Assembly: GCA_023548195.1 (NCBI GenBank)
Contig: JAJHZJ010000061.1
Coordinates: forward strand, 2,210,771-2,274,770
Direction: 5' to 3'
Source of the DNA: Bettongia penicillata ogilbyi
Lineage: Eukaryota; Chordata; Mammalia; Diprotodontia; Potoroidae
Length of the DNA: 64,000 nucleotides
The notes below the pieces were generated by a model, which did no database searches, had not been told where the DNA came from, and saw nothing but the letters and a program-made list of their open reading frames with translations. Every line of letters begins with the position of its first letter. The stretch's first letter is position 1. A program made the translations under genes and the position numbers. Shown here piece by piece: positions 1-11,304 of this stretch.

Positions 1-14
1 TCCTTCTCTAAGCT

Positions 15-170
15 TATATTACATAAGAGAAAAGTGAGGCAAAATAGGGTAAAGTGACTTGCCCAAGGTCACATAGCTAGTAAGTATCTGAGGCCAGATT
101 TAAACTTAGGTCCTCTTGACTCTAGGGGCAGCACTCTATCCACTGAGCTACCAAACTGTTCCCCTGGTGA
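15..170 (-). repeat. tRNA-derived SINE (MIR/marsupial type), antisense
   Basis: Read on the minus strand it shows the typical body: a GTGGATAGAG-like box A region, a TTCAAAT-like box B region, TAGCTATGTGACC and GGCAAGTCACTT. It lacks a clean tail. Divergence is moderate. Confidence 0.75.
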
Positions 171-560
171 CCAACTCACTATCTATACTATCCTTTAGTC
201 TTGAATCCCTTGCCCCTTTGTCCTATCTTTTATCATTCCTGACCAAATGCCTATTCTGGGAAGAAGGGTTAGAGAGACCAAGATGGAAGAGAAGATGCAG
301 GCATAGCTCAACCCATTCCTATCACTAAATAACAACCTGATTAATACACTACTTTCCCTATCCCCCTTCTTTGATAAGCAGGAACTGAAAATTAGTTTGA
401 TATGAAGAGTGAAAAGTTTCAATTTTGGCTGTCACTTTAAAAAAAAGTGGGGAAGATTTAAATAGATTTACCTTTCTTTTTATTTATAAATAAATAAATG
501 AAAATAAAATGCCACTTCTCCCTAGTGCCTTCCCAAAAAGGCCTTAACTTATTCCTAAAT
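171..560. other. No recognisable feature
   Basis: AT-rich intron sequence. Short open frames here have no recognisable domain and look like chance. Confidence 0.5.
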
Positions 561-579
561 TAGAGGAAAATCCTAGTCT

Positions 580-1525
580 TCTTCTAGAGCCCCCACTCCT
601 CCTTCCCTGGAGCTATTATAACTCAAGACCTCAGCACCAAGAATGAGTAAACAACATAAATAAATAAAAGACTTTTAGGATACCAAGAATTTCTACATTA
701 CAAACCTGGATGACAATAACTCAAAAACATCTATAATCAAAGCTTCAAAGGAAAAAAAAATATCCACAAAATCAATTAGAACTCCTGAGAAGACATGATA
801 AGAGTTTAAATTATTAAAAAATGACATTATAAAATAAGGAAGAGAGACTTGGAGAAAGAATTAATAGCTTAAAACAAATGAGCTATAAGACCTTAACCTG
901 GTAATAGATTCCTTAAAAAATCAGAATGGTTCAAATAGAAATTAATAACTTCAGAAGACAAGAAATATTAAAAACAAAGATTGAAAAAAAATAAAAGAAA
1001 ATATAAAGTATCTCATACATAAAAACAATTGACCTAGAAAACAGATCAAGGAGAGATACCTTACTAATTAGTGGACTACCTAAAATCCATGAATGAAAAA
1101 AGATCCTATATATAGCATTTCAAGAAATTATTAAACTGTCCAAATATGTTGGAATAACAGGGCAATGAGAAAATAGAAGGAATATACCAATCACCTTCTC
1201 AAAAAACAAAGCAAAACACCAAATTAAAAAAAATTAAAACTTTGTCAGTGCCAAAAATTCAGATTAAAAAAACAGAACAAAAAGAAAAAAGCACCGTTAA
1301 ACTGTCAGAAAAAGAATGCAGATATTGAATCATAGTCAGGATCTCACAAAATTGAGGAGCTATAGCCATGAGTGGAGATTACGGAATGTGATATTCTAAA
1401 AGGCAAAAGATACCAGTTTATATCCAAAAACAATTTACCCAGAAGAATGTAAGTACAATATTACAAAGGAGAAAATGGACCTTTGGTGAGAGGAGTTTTA
1501 AACATTCCTGGTGAAAAAAACTGAG
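580..1525 (+). mobile_element. Old L1, segment 1 (5' region and ORF1)
   Basis: A-rich sense-strand L1. The stretch near 1020-1140 carries the ORF1 signature in decayed form: a coiled-coil-like A-rich part, then the equivalent of TDLENRSRRDNL and GLPESH. It aligns by eye to the ORF1 regions of the half-L1 copies at 7400-7560 and 62220-62330. Many stops are present. It breaks at 1525 inside the ORF1 end (cattcctggtgaaaaaaactgag) and resumes at about 2444. The exact 5' start is uncertain. Confidence 0.75.
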
Positions 1526-2443
1526 GTATGAAAAATGCTCTAAGTCATTATTATTAGATAAATACAAATCAAAACAACTCAGAGGTACTACATCACACCT
1601 ATCACATTGGCTAACATGACAAAACAGGAAAATTATAAATGGTGGAGAGGATGTGGGAAAATTGGAACACTAATGTATTGTTAGTGGAGTTGTGAACTGA
1701 TCCAACCATTTTGGAGAGCAATTTGGAACTATGCCCAAAGGGCATAAAATGTGCATACCGTGTGACAGGAATACCATTTCCAGGTCTGTATCCCAAAGAG
1801 ATAATACAAATGGGAAAAGGACCCACATGTAAAAAAATAGTTGTAGCAGCCCTTTTTGTGGTGGCCAAGAATTGGAAATTGAGGGAATGCCCATCAATTG
1901 GGGAATGGCTGAACAAGCTGTAGTATATGAATGTAATGGAATACTACTGTGCTATAAAAAATGATGAGCAGGCAGACTTCAGAAAAACCTGGAAAGATTT
2001 GAATGAACTGATGCTGAGTGAAATGAGCAGAACCAGGAAAACAGTGTACATGGTAACAGCCACAATGGGTGATGACTAACTTTCATAGGCTTAGGTCTTC
2101 TTAGCAATACAAGGATCCAAGACAACTCAAAGGACTAATGATGGAAAATGCTGTCCACATCCAGAAAAAGAACAATGGAGTCTAATGCAGACTGAAGCAT
2201 ACTATTTGCTCTTTTTCTTTTTTTGCTCATTTCTTCTTTCTTGTGGTTTCTCTCATTGGTTCTAATTCTTCTTGTGACTAATGTGAAAAAAAGGGTGATT
2301 ATGAATGTATACGTAGACACTACATAAAATTAAATGCCATCATGGGATGGGGGTAAAGGAGAGAAGGGGAGAAAATTTGGTACTCAAAATCTTACAGAAG
2401 TGAATGTTGAAAAGAAAAATTAATAAAGTTAAAAAAAAAAAAG
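1526..2443 (+). mobile_element. 5'-truncated L1, nested in the older L1
   Basis: Contains the C-terminal end of ORF2 (about 1570-2080) and the L1 3' UTR with an A-rich tail ending near 2443. The ORF2 end is recognised from its sense-strand landmarks: ACCATTTTGGAGAGCAATTT, GGGCATAAAATG and CCATCAATTGGGGAATGGC. The 5' truncation at 1526 is typical of L1 insertion by target-primed reverse transcription. The ORF1 tail of the host L1 is repeated on both sides (GAAAAAAMCTGAG at about 1513-1525 and after the tail). This is a target-site duplication of about 13 bp with one mismatch. The element is less diverged than the L1 it sits in, as expected for a later arrival. Confidence 0.85.
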
Positions 2444-5400
2444 AAAAAACCTGAGCTATACGGGAATTCTGAAATACAGTATGGAAGTCAAGAAAAAAAT
2501 GAAAAGATAAATATAAGTGAACAGTCAATAGTGACTTGATAAAAATTAATTGTTTATATTTTAATGGAAAGGAGGATGACAAAAAGGTTTTTTCAAATGA
2601 AATAAGGTATAAAAGATATGTGATCATCTTATAGTCAAATAAAAAAGAAGACCTGGAAGTGTTTTGTTAGGTTTTGATGATGCCAAAAGAAAAAATAAAT
2701 GGTGGTGAGGAAATACTGGGGGAAATTGGTAGAAGGCTATGGAAACTTATTATCTCATATAATCAGGGTATACAAGTAGAGGGATATACAAACATGGAAG
2801 GAGTAGGTAAGAGGAAAGTTGGTTTCACTGAACTTCACTTTCATCAAATCTTGTTAAAAGAGGGAAGAATATCCATGCAAATACACAAATAGAATTTGGC
2901 ATACTAATACATTCAACTCAACAGGGATATAGGAAGAGGGGAAAGGGTAGGGTATAAGGAGGAGGGGAGATTCAAGGAGGGATTAGTAATAAGCATAAAA
3001 AACCAAACCATCAACTTGAAGGGGATATTGTGAAAATGGGGCTAAGCTAGAAAGAAAGGAAGAAAAGAAAGAGAAAGCATGTATCAATAAAGAGGAGGTG
3101 GGGGAGGAAAAGAAACAAGAAGTATAAGAGAATAGCACACGGGGAAATACACAATCAACAATCATAATTGTAAATCTGAATGGGAGGCACTCACCCACAA
3201 AATGCAAGATGACAGGATAGAAAGCAAAATCTACAAGAAAATCTCTTACAAAATAAAGACTAATGAGAAGTTAAAACGTTAGAGCAATTGTAATTTCAGC
3301 AAGGGGAAAGCAAAAACAGACAAAAAAGAAAAAGAGGGAAACTACATTTTGCTGAAAGATACCACTGATAACAAATTAATTTCAGTACTCAGAATCATAT
3401 GACATCAAAATAAGTACAGAAAGGAAAAACTAAATCAATTAAAAGAAGAAATAGTAAAACTATAATATGGGGGACCACAACGTACCATTTTCAGTTTTAG
3501 ATAAGTCTAATAAAAAAATCCACAACAGAAGAAATAAGAAATTAAGGATTTGAATAGAAATTTAGAAATGTTGGACGTGATAGATTTTTGGAGATTACTG
3601 AAGGGGAATTAAAAAATAAAAGAACATATTCCTTAGCTGTGCATAGATAGTATCATTACAAAAACTGACCATCTATTAGGGAATAAAACTCTTATAAACA
3701 AATGGAAAAAAGCAGAAATATTAGGAATACTCTCTACTGACCACAATGAAATAAAAAAAATTTGCTAAATAGCTATTAAAAAAACATTAAAAGAATCACA
3801 GAAATTTCAATAACATCAATGAAACACATAATAAAATCTTTGGGATGCAGCCAAACTAATAGTTAGGGGAAAATTTATATTTCTAAAATCTTTTCTTAAA
3901 AAAACCCAATCAACCAAAATTGAGCATGAAATAAAAAAAAAAACAACCTAGAAAACCAACTAATTAAAGAAAATGGAAATCCTAAAAACCAGGGAAGAGA
4001 TTAACAAAACTGAAAGAAAGAAAATCATTGAATTAATAAATAAAAGTAAGAATTAATTTCTTGGGGAAAATTAGATAATTTGTGAAGAAAGAGAAAAAGC
4101 AAATAAGCACCAAAAACCAAAAAGGATAACTGACAGCAAAAGGAGAAAGCATGAAAGAAATGAATATTTACAACATGTAAAACACCAAGATTAAGGGAAT
4201 AAGAAACAGAGAATTTAAACAATTCAATCTCAGAAAAACATACTGAATAAACCATAGGTGAACTCCCAAAGGGGGGAAAACCCCCAATGCAAAGGGATAG
4301 ATTAAAAAAAATTATCACATATTCAAAAACCAATTAATTCAACATTATATAAACTATTTTAAAAATAGTGAAAAAAAATGGATCTTATGAATTTTTTTCC
4401 CCTAGTATCACATAATATGGTGTTGACAAATAAACAAGGGAAAGTCAAAACAGAAAAAGAAAACTATAGACTAGTAACTAATGAGTAAAGATGCAAAATT
4501 TTAAAATAAAATGTGAGGAGGATACAATGAAACTTCCCAAAAACTATACACTAAAAGCAGATTAGATTCATAGCAGGAATGTGAATTAGTTTAACATTCA
4601 GAAAAGTATAATGTTAGCTATATTAGTTAACAATAGAAATCATAAAATTAATAAAGAGCCACAGAAAAAGCTTTCCGACACAATACAACAACCATTTCTG
4701 TTAAAAAGACTAGAAAATATAGGAATAATTGAACTTTTCTTTAACATAATATCATGTATCAGAAACCAAGAACCAGTCATTATATCTAATATAAACTAGA
4801 ATCCTTCTCCCTTCAAATCAGGAATGAAACAAGGATATCCACTGCCAGCACTTTTACTTGACAAAATACTTGAAATATCTGGCTAGAGCAATAAAACAAG
4901 AAAAAAGATATTGAAAATAAGCACAGGTAAAGAAGAAATAAAGTTTTCACCTTGTGTAAATGATATGATAGTGTATTTAAAGAACCCAACGGATCAACTA
5001 AAATTAATTGAAATAATAACTTCAGAAAAATTACAGGATATGTAATAAATTCATACAAATCAACATTTCTTCATAATAGCAATAAAACTCAGGAGGAAAC
5101 AGCAGAAGAAAAGAAATTCCTTTTAAGATAAATATGCAATATATAAAATACTTGTAAGTCTATCTACCAAGAATCAACTGAAAGTTATATAACTTTGTTT
5201 TTTTTGCAAATACAATGACATATCTAAACAATTGCAGAAATGTCATCTGCTCATGGCTAGGTCAAGTAATTAAAAATCATACATAAAAACCTAACTAATT
5301 TATTTATTCAGTGCCATAGCAATCAAACTACCAAAAGATTACTGAACAGAACAAGAGAAAAAGTAACAAAATTCATAAGGAGGCTCAAAAGGTCAAGAAA

Positions 5401-6356
5401 TCTCAAAGAAATTTTTTAAAAAATGAGAATGAAGGAGGCTTAGCAGTACCATATCTCAAACAACACTACAAAGCAGTAATTCTCAAAACAATTTTACACT
5501 GGTTAAAAAATATTAAGATCAATCAGTGGAAAAGATTAGGTATGCAAAATACAGAAGCAAATACAAAGACCAACTATTAACTTTTTGATATAACCTGTTG
5601 GGTAGCAGTAAGGAAAGAAATTAGGTTTAGAAAAACATCTCATACTTTATACCAAGATAACCTTTGTAGATACATAAGTTCCATGATGTAGTTATAAATG
5701 ATCACATCATGAAAATATTAGAGAAACAAGGATAAAACTGGTCATCAGATCTTTGGATGGGGAAGAGTTCATGATCAAAAAGATCACAGAAGACAAGAAT
5801 AAAGTTTTTGAATAAAAAAGTTCAATAAAGTGAAGATTAAAGGGAAACAATTAACTAGGGAAAAACAAAAGCAAAAAAATATTATATCAAGTTTCTCTGA
5901 TGAAAGTCTCATTTCCAAGACATACAAAGAACTGCTTCAAATTTATAAGAATAATTCTTACTCTCCAATCCTAAATAGTCAAAGGATATGATCAGGTAGT
6001 TCTCAAGGGCAGAAACTCAGGTTATTTATAGTCATATAAAAAAATGCTCTAAATGACTAAAAATGAAGGAATTGTAAATGAAAGCAATTCTGGGCTTCCA
6101 CTGTTCATCCATCACATTAGTATAGATGTCAGGGAAAAAAATGGAAATGATGAATGTTGTAGAGGCTATGGGAAAAATAATTGTTCATGCTTATTTAGAT
6201 GCTATTGGTGAAAGAATCCAACCATTCTGGAAAGATATTTGGAATTGTGCACAAAATGTTACTTGTTCTTTGACCAAGCAATATCACTTCTAGGCCTATA
6301 TCCCCAAAGAGATCAAAGAAAGAGGAAAAGGTTCTATCTATAAAAAATATTTATAG
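2444..6356 (+). mobile_element. Old L1, segment 2 (ORF1 end, spacer, most of ORF2)
   Basis: Continues the L1 broken at 1525. ORF1 ends and a purine-rich spacer occupies about 2450-3300. ORF2 follows with the endonuclease region (about 3480-3760, decayed TDHLLGNK and STDHNEIK), then WDAAK-like and GKFI-like residues near 3845-3890. Reverse-transcriptase and downstream regions run from about 4600 to 6350, with many frameshifts and stops. The recognisable block GGAGGCTTAGCAGTACC at 5430 and the ORF2 C-terminus up to 6356 fix the strand. It is interrupted at 6356 by the half-L1 insertion and continues at 9022. Confidence 0.85.
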
Positions 6357-7120
6357 AGGGTGGAGGCAAGATGGTAGGGTAGAAACACACATACCATAGT
6401 TCTTCCCCCACAGCCCATAAAATACCTGTAAAAAATGACTCAACAAATTCTAGACCAGCAGAAGCCACAGAATGACACAGTGAAAGAGATCTTCAGACAA
6501 AGGTAACCTGAAAGGCCAACAGGAAAGGTCTGTCCCATGGGATGCTGAGCAGAGCTGAGCCCAGCCCCAGCCATGCTGCACTGGGAGGAACAGGACCAGA
6601 ACAGGACTCTGGGGCATAATTCCCAGGAGGGAGGGTCTCGGATCCCTCAACCCACCAGCACCAAAGAAAGCTAGGTCAGTGAGAGGGCTTTCCCAGATGG
6701 GTGAGAGGGGAGCAGGGTTCCTCCCCAGCATGGGCCCCAGGCTGTGGCAGCAGCAGCAGTGGGGTGGCAGCGCTGCCTCGCAATGACTGAGTCAGGCAGC
6801 AGCTTCCATTGTGGGAGCAGATCAGATTAAAGACTTTAGGGGAACTGAGCAGCTCATCTGACTCTCAGTCTTAAGCATGATACTGAGGTGAGGAGAAGCA
6901 CTCAGACCCTCCTCTTGACAAAGTATTCAGAAGTCAAGTAACTGGCTGGGAAAATGCCCAAAAAAGGGGAAAAAAAAATAAGACCATAGAAGGTTACTTT
7001 ATTGGTGAACAAGTACTTCCTTCCATCCTTTTGGATGAGGAAGAACAATCCATACTGTCAGAAGAAGTCAAAGCTTCTGCATCCAGTACCTCCAAAATGA
7101 ATATGCAATGGGCTTAAGCT

Positions 7121-7960
7121 ATGGAAGAGCTTGAAAAGCAAGTCAACAGCTTGCTAAAGGAGACCCCAAAAAATGCTAAAGAAAATAACACCTTTAAAAA
7201 TAAACTAACTCAATTGGCAAGAGAGGTCCAAAAAGCCAATGAGGAGAAGAAGGCTTTAAAAAGCAGAATCAGCCAAATGGAAAAGGAGGTTCAAAAACTC
7301 CCTGAAGAAAATAGTTCTTTAAAAATGAGAGTGGAGCTGTGAGAAGGCAATGACTATATGATAAATCAAGAAATTACAAAACAAAACCAAAAGAATGAAA
7401 AAAAAGGAAGATAATGTGAAATATCTCATTGGAAAAACAACTGACCTGGAAAATAGATCCAGGAGAGACAATTTAAAAATTATGGGACTACCTGAAAGCC
7501 ATGATCAAAAAAAGAGCCTAGACATTATCTTTCATGAAATTATCAGGGGAAAGTGCCCTGATATTCTAGAACTAGAGGACAAAATAAATATTGAAAGAAT
7601 CTATCAATCACCTCCTGAAAGAGATCCAAAAAGAGAAACTCCTAGGAATATTGTGGCCAAATTTCAGAGTTCCTAGGTCAAGGAGAAAATATTGCAAAAA
7701 GCTAGAAAGAAACAATTTGAGTATTGTGAAAATACAATCAGGATAATACAGGATCTGGCGGTTTCTACATTAAGGAACTGAAGAGCTTGGAACAGGGTAT
7801 TCCAAAAGTTAAAGGAACTGGGATTAAAACCAAGAATCACCTACCCAGCAAAACTGAGCACAATACTTCAAAGGAAACAATGGTCATTCAATGAAGCAGC
7901 TGACTTTCAAACATTCTTGATGAAAAGACCAGAACTGAAGAGAAAATCTGACTTTCAAAC
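7121..7960 (+). pseudogene. Half-L1 copy A ORF1 (RNA-binding protein), broken
   Basis: L1 ORF1-type protein, which normally forms a coiled-coil trimer and binds element RNA as a chaperone. Residues from 7121 are a heptad-rich coiled coil (EELEKQVNSLLKE onward, many K/E/L) interrupted by a stop at 7340-7342. The frame then shifts and 7395-7676 encodes the RRM-like part with TDLENRSRRDNLKI, MGLPESHDQKKSLDI and NIVAKFQSS. It is stopped again at 7674. The C-terminal domain is recognisable to about 7960, e.g. the ITYPAKLS-like region near 7840. Heavily damaged and not expected to be functional. Confidence 0.8.
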
Positions 7961-8098
7961 ATAAGAATCAAGAGAAGTATGAAAAGGTAAATAGGAAAAA
8001 GAAATCATAAAGGACTTTCTAAAGCTGAACTGCTTACATTCCTACATGGAAAGATAATATTTGTAATTCTTGAGACTTTTCTCAGTATTTGGACAGGG

Positions 8099-8101
<3 letters not shown>

Positions 8102-8136
<35 letters not shown>
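8102..8136 (+). repeat. (CA)n microsatellite in half-L1 3' UTR
   Basis: About 17 uninterrupted CA units. Copy C has a shorter CA-rich tract at the equivalent place (62878-62895), so the tract belongs to the element and expanded here. Confidence 0.95.
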
Positions 8137-8139
<3 letters not shown>

Positions 8140-8932
8140 CATAGGTTGAGTTGTATCAGAAGGGATGATATTTATAAAAAAATAAAATTAAGGAGAGAGG
8201 AATATATTGGGAAGAGAAAGGGAGAAATGGAATGGGGCAAATTATCACTCATAAAAGAGATAAGAAAAATCTTTTTCAATGGAGGAGAAAAGGGAGGATG
8301 TGTGAGGGGAAAAGTGAAGCTTACTCTCTTCACATATGGCTTAAGAAGGGAATAACATGCTCACTAAATTTGGTATGAAAATCTATCTTACACTACAGGA
8401 AAGTAGGGGAGAAGGGCATAAGTGGGGTGAGGGGGATGACAGAAGGGAAGGTAAATGGGGGAAGGGAGTAACTAGAAGTAAACACTTTTGGGAAGGGACA
8501 AGGCCAAATCAGAGAATAGAATAAAGGGGGGACAGGCTAGGATGGAGGAAAATATAGTCTTACACCATGTGACTATTATGGAAGTCTTTTGCAAAACGAC
8601 ACATATATAGCCTGTACTGAATTACTTGCCTTCTCAGTGGGGATGGGTGGGGAGGGAGGAAGGGAGAGAAGTTGGAATTCAAAGTATTAGAAATGTATGT
8701 TGAGAATTGTTATTGCATATAACTGGGAAATAAGAAATACAGGTAATGGGGTATAGAAAGGAGAGAAGATGGGGATAAGGGAAAGGTGGAGTGTGATAGA
8801 AGGGAGGGCACATTGAGGGAAGGGTAATCAGAATGCAAAGTGTTATGGGGTGGGAGGAGGGAAGAGATGGGGAGAAAAATTGGAAGTCAAAATTTTGTGG
8901 AAATGTATGTTGTAATCTAAAAATAAAAAAAA

Positions 8933-9013
8933 GGGCAGCCATGGACAAAAGCCACCATAATCCTATAGTATATAACACTAAAGAGCAAACAAAACACAAA
9001 CCTGGGTGGCTTG
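8933..9013 (+). other. Candidate 3'-transduced sequence behind half-L1 copy A
   Basis: The element's own 3' end (ctaaaaataaaaaaaa, ending about 8932) is followed by some 81 bases with no counterpart in copies B or C. They end in a second AATAAA (9014-9019), a short A-rich run and then the target-site duplication. This is the layout expected when transcription passes the first weak poly(A) site of a source element, stops at a downstream genomic one, and the extra sequence is retrotransposed. Confidence 0.6.
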
Positions 9014-9021
9014 AATAAAAG

Positions 9022-9115
9022 AAAAATATATTTATAGCAAATCTTTTTTTGGTGGCAAAGAACTGGAAAATATGGGGCTCCATGTAAATTGGGGAATGGG
9101 AATTTGACATGGATT
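9022..9115 (+). mobile_element. Old L1, segment 3 (ORF2 end)
   Basis: Resumes the host L1 directly after the half-L1: tttatagc, then tttggtggcaaagaactgg and aattggggaatggg. This is the same ORF2-end landmark as at 1855-1910. The 3' UTR is not recognisable, so the element is 3'-incomplete. Confidence 0.75.
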
Positions 9116-9165
9116 TAAGTAACTGTCTGTAAGAAATAACTCCTACTATCTAGTTCTTTTGTTAT

Positions 9166-9640
9166 TATTCAGATGCTCTTGAAAGGAACTGGAGAAAATT
9201 ACAACACTCTACTGATTAGTTCCATTAATCTAAGCTGGGCACCTGAAGCAGCAAGGCAAATATTCTATTCCTTCTCCACTGATTTCCCATCCTTCTCACC
9301 ATACTGGCTATCTCAAGCTTTTTGGATCCTCTTTAAGCCTCCCATAGTACTCATTCCCTTTGCTCTCAGTTGAGATATTCAATTTTGTCTTTAATAAAAA
9401 TATTGAGGCTATTCACCCAGAACTCCCTCTTTTTCTCTCTTCATGAAATTCAAACATTTTCTCCCCTTATATCTTCATTTCTGTAATGAAGAGGAGCCCT
9501 TCTTTTGCCAAGGCAAAAGTCATTACACTGACACTTGTATCAATATTCCATCACCTTTTTGTACCCTAACTTGTTCCACCACACCCCCATGTATGGATAT
9601 CCTTTCAGATTCTCATTCTCTGCAGCCTCAGAAAGATGTA
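9166..9640 (+). mobile_element. L2 LINE fragment, sense
   Basis: Pyrimidine-rich sense L2 ORF2. The block ttgaggctattcacccagaactcc ... gaagaggagcccttctt is shared with the L2 at 58340-58460 (gaggctattcatgacag ... gaagaggtggcccttctt). No intact frame. Confidence 0.65.
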
Positions 9641-9785
9641 AATAAATAAAGATACATATATAAATACATACATACACATACCCCCTTACACTCATACTTA
9701 TGTCTATATGAAGATATGTAGTTATAAGTACATATATGTATATGTGTGTGTATGTATATATAAACATATACATAAAATCCATATC
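9640..9785. repeat. AT-rich simple repeat (ATAC/TATG/GTAT types)
   Basis: Imperfect (TACA)n, (CATA)n and (TG)n runs. The open frames across it are low-complexity artefacts. Confidence 0.85.
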
Positions 9786-9894
9786 GCTGTAAATTGTAAG
9801 CTTAAGAGTTTGTTTTGCTTAGGACTAATCCCTCCCTCAATCTACTCTACATTTAATTTTCCTACCCCATTCTCACCTATCCCTTCCATTTTCC

Positions 9895-10100
9895 TGTTGA
9901 GGAAAATGTTCCTCGTTGAATCCTGGGCCATCTCCAGTCATCCTGATGACTATCTGGCCCCTGGACCCAGAAGGCTCTGGAGGATAAAATGAAGCTGATG
10001 ACCTTGAACAGCCCTCCCTCACTCAAATCAAAGTGAACTGCAAGTCATGGCATCATCTCCCTGAGGTCATGGTCTTCTTCAAAAATGATGGACAAACACA
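9895..10100 (+). mobile_element. SINE with RTE-like 3' tail
   Basis: Contains ccctggacccagaaggctctggagg, ccctccctcactcaaatc, gcaagtcatggcatcatctc and a tail ggtcatggtcttcttcaaaaatgatggacaaac. The tail matches the 3' end of the RTE-type LINE at 26860-26893 and 27412-27445. The core matches the SINE at 27120-27215. Confidence 0.65.
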
Positions 10101-11040
10101 ACATGTTGAGTAATAATGTATTTCTGTACTCGATCATTTGTGTGTTCTTCCTTTTGTTGACCAGTTTGGATGAGATTGATGTTCAAGTGCTTGTTATTCT
10201 CTGCCCCTCCATGGTTTGTAGAGACATCTACTTGCACACCTTGATTGAATGAATTAGTTCTGATTAGTCTTCCTTTCCCTACTCCACCCTTCAACCAGCA
10301 TATTCCTCTTCCCCTCTCTGACCCTTTTCAATACTATCAACACATAACAGAATCACTCCTAGGTCTTGTTTAACTGCACTCCCTCTAGACCCCTGATGAT
10401 GTTAGGGTTTAGAGAAGACACATGTATCATCTCTTCATTTTAAATATAAGCAGTTTCTCCTTGTTCTTGTCCTATATAATTTTTCATTCATATTTACTTT
10501 TTTATATTTTCCTTTATTCCTGCGTTTGAACTCCAAAGTTTCTCTGCAGAGCTGGTCTTTTCATCAGGAATTTTGGAAGTCCTCTATTTCATGAAAGGTC
10601 CATTTTCCCTCTAGTATTATACTTAGTCTTGGAGGATATAAATAGCTTCTGACTTCTAGAATACTGTATTCTAAGTTCTCTGCTCCTTTACAATGACTGC
10701 TGCTAAATCATGTTTAATTCTGACTTGAAAATCAGTACTTGAGATCTTTCCTTCTGGCCTCTTGAAGTATTTTTTTCTTTGTCTTGGCAACTCTAGATTT
10801 TGGCTATGATGTTCCTAGGAGTTTTCATTTTAGGATTTCTTTTCAGAAGTGACTAGTGGATTGCATTTCTACTTTTCCCTTTGGTTCTAAGAGATCAGGG
10901 TAGTTTTCTTTTGAGATTTGTTGAAATAGAATATATTGGCTCTTTTTTTGATCATAGCAATCAAAAAGCCTAAAAATCCCTTCTCCCTCCCCGCCCCCAA
11001 TCCCCACCAACCTTCTTAGGCTCATCTTCACCATAATTAT
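10101..11040 (-). mobile_element. L1 fragment, antisense (ORF1 end and ORF1/ORF2 spacer)
   Basis: Read on the minus strand, 11040-10560 holds the ORF1 C-terminal half and 10560-10101 a spacer. The ORF1 part shares blocks with the half-L1 ORF1s: YDQKKSQYILFQQISKENYPDLL near 10890-10960 corresponds to the HDQKKSLDIIFHEIIRGKCPDIL region. No intact frame. Confidence 0.65.
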
Positions 11041-11089
11041 ATAGCACTCAGTTTGTTTTTTGAATGCTCTTTCCTTTAGAATGTTGTAG

Positions 11090-11245
11090 TGTATGTTGTG
11101 TATACTGTGCTTATTTCCTTGCTCCAGCTCAGTTTAAATAATTCTTGTCAAGAATTTCTTTGAATCCTTCATAAGGATCCTTTTATGCTGAAGTAATATT
11201 CCATTAAATTTGTGAATCACAATTTGCTTAGCCTGATAAAAATAC
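11090..11245 (-). mobile_element. L1 ORF2 C-terminal scrap, antisense
   Basis: The minus strand reads aggctaagcaaattgtgattcac ... ttaatggaatattact, the decayed form of the ORF2-end block at 1908-1950. Neighbours an antisense ORF1 piece, so it may come from the same or a related insertion. Confidence 0.6.
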
Positions 11246-11304
11246 TACAATGATGAGATCATTGACCCATTAGGAGGGTCAATCTATCCCCACTGTCTCT
11301 TCTT

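Larger units (their letters stand above)
6357..9021 (+). mobile_element. Half-L1 (HAL1-like) copy A, full length with probable 3' transduction
   Basis: Structure: GC-rich 5' UTR (6357-7110, starting near GGCAAGATGG), one ORF1-type frame (about 7121-7960), a purine-rich 3' UTR (about 8050-8932) and an A-rich tail. The endonuclease/reverse-transcriptase ORF2 of normal L1 is missing, as in the known HAL1 (half-L1) elements. It aligns from end to end with the copies at 60954-63715 and 11305-13640. The host L1 is interrupted exactly: AAAAAATATTTATAG (6342-6356) is repeated as AAAAATATATTTATAG (9022-9037), a target-site duplication. Between the tail at 8932 and this repeat lie 81-89 bases not seen in the other copies, described separately. 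Confidence 0.85.

Noticed and set aside
7121..7676. Structural coiled-coil protein gene
   Set aside because: Sequence order (coiled coil then TDLENRSRRDNL) is L1 ORF1, and it repeats at 61950-62321.
8679..9110. 143-codon minus-strand frame
   Set aside because: Antisense of the purine-rich half-L1 3' UTR. Low-complexity Pro/Phe/Ser-rich translation crossing the element's end.
9640..9785. Frames of 80-94 codons over the TATG/CATA tract
   Set aside because: Tyr/Ile/Val-rich translation of simple repeats.
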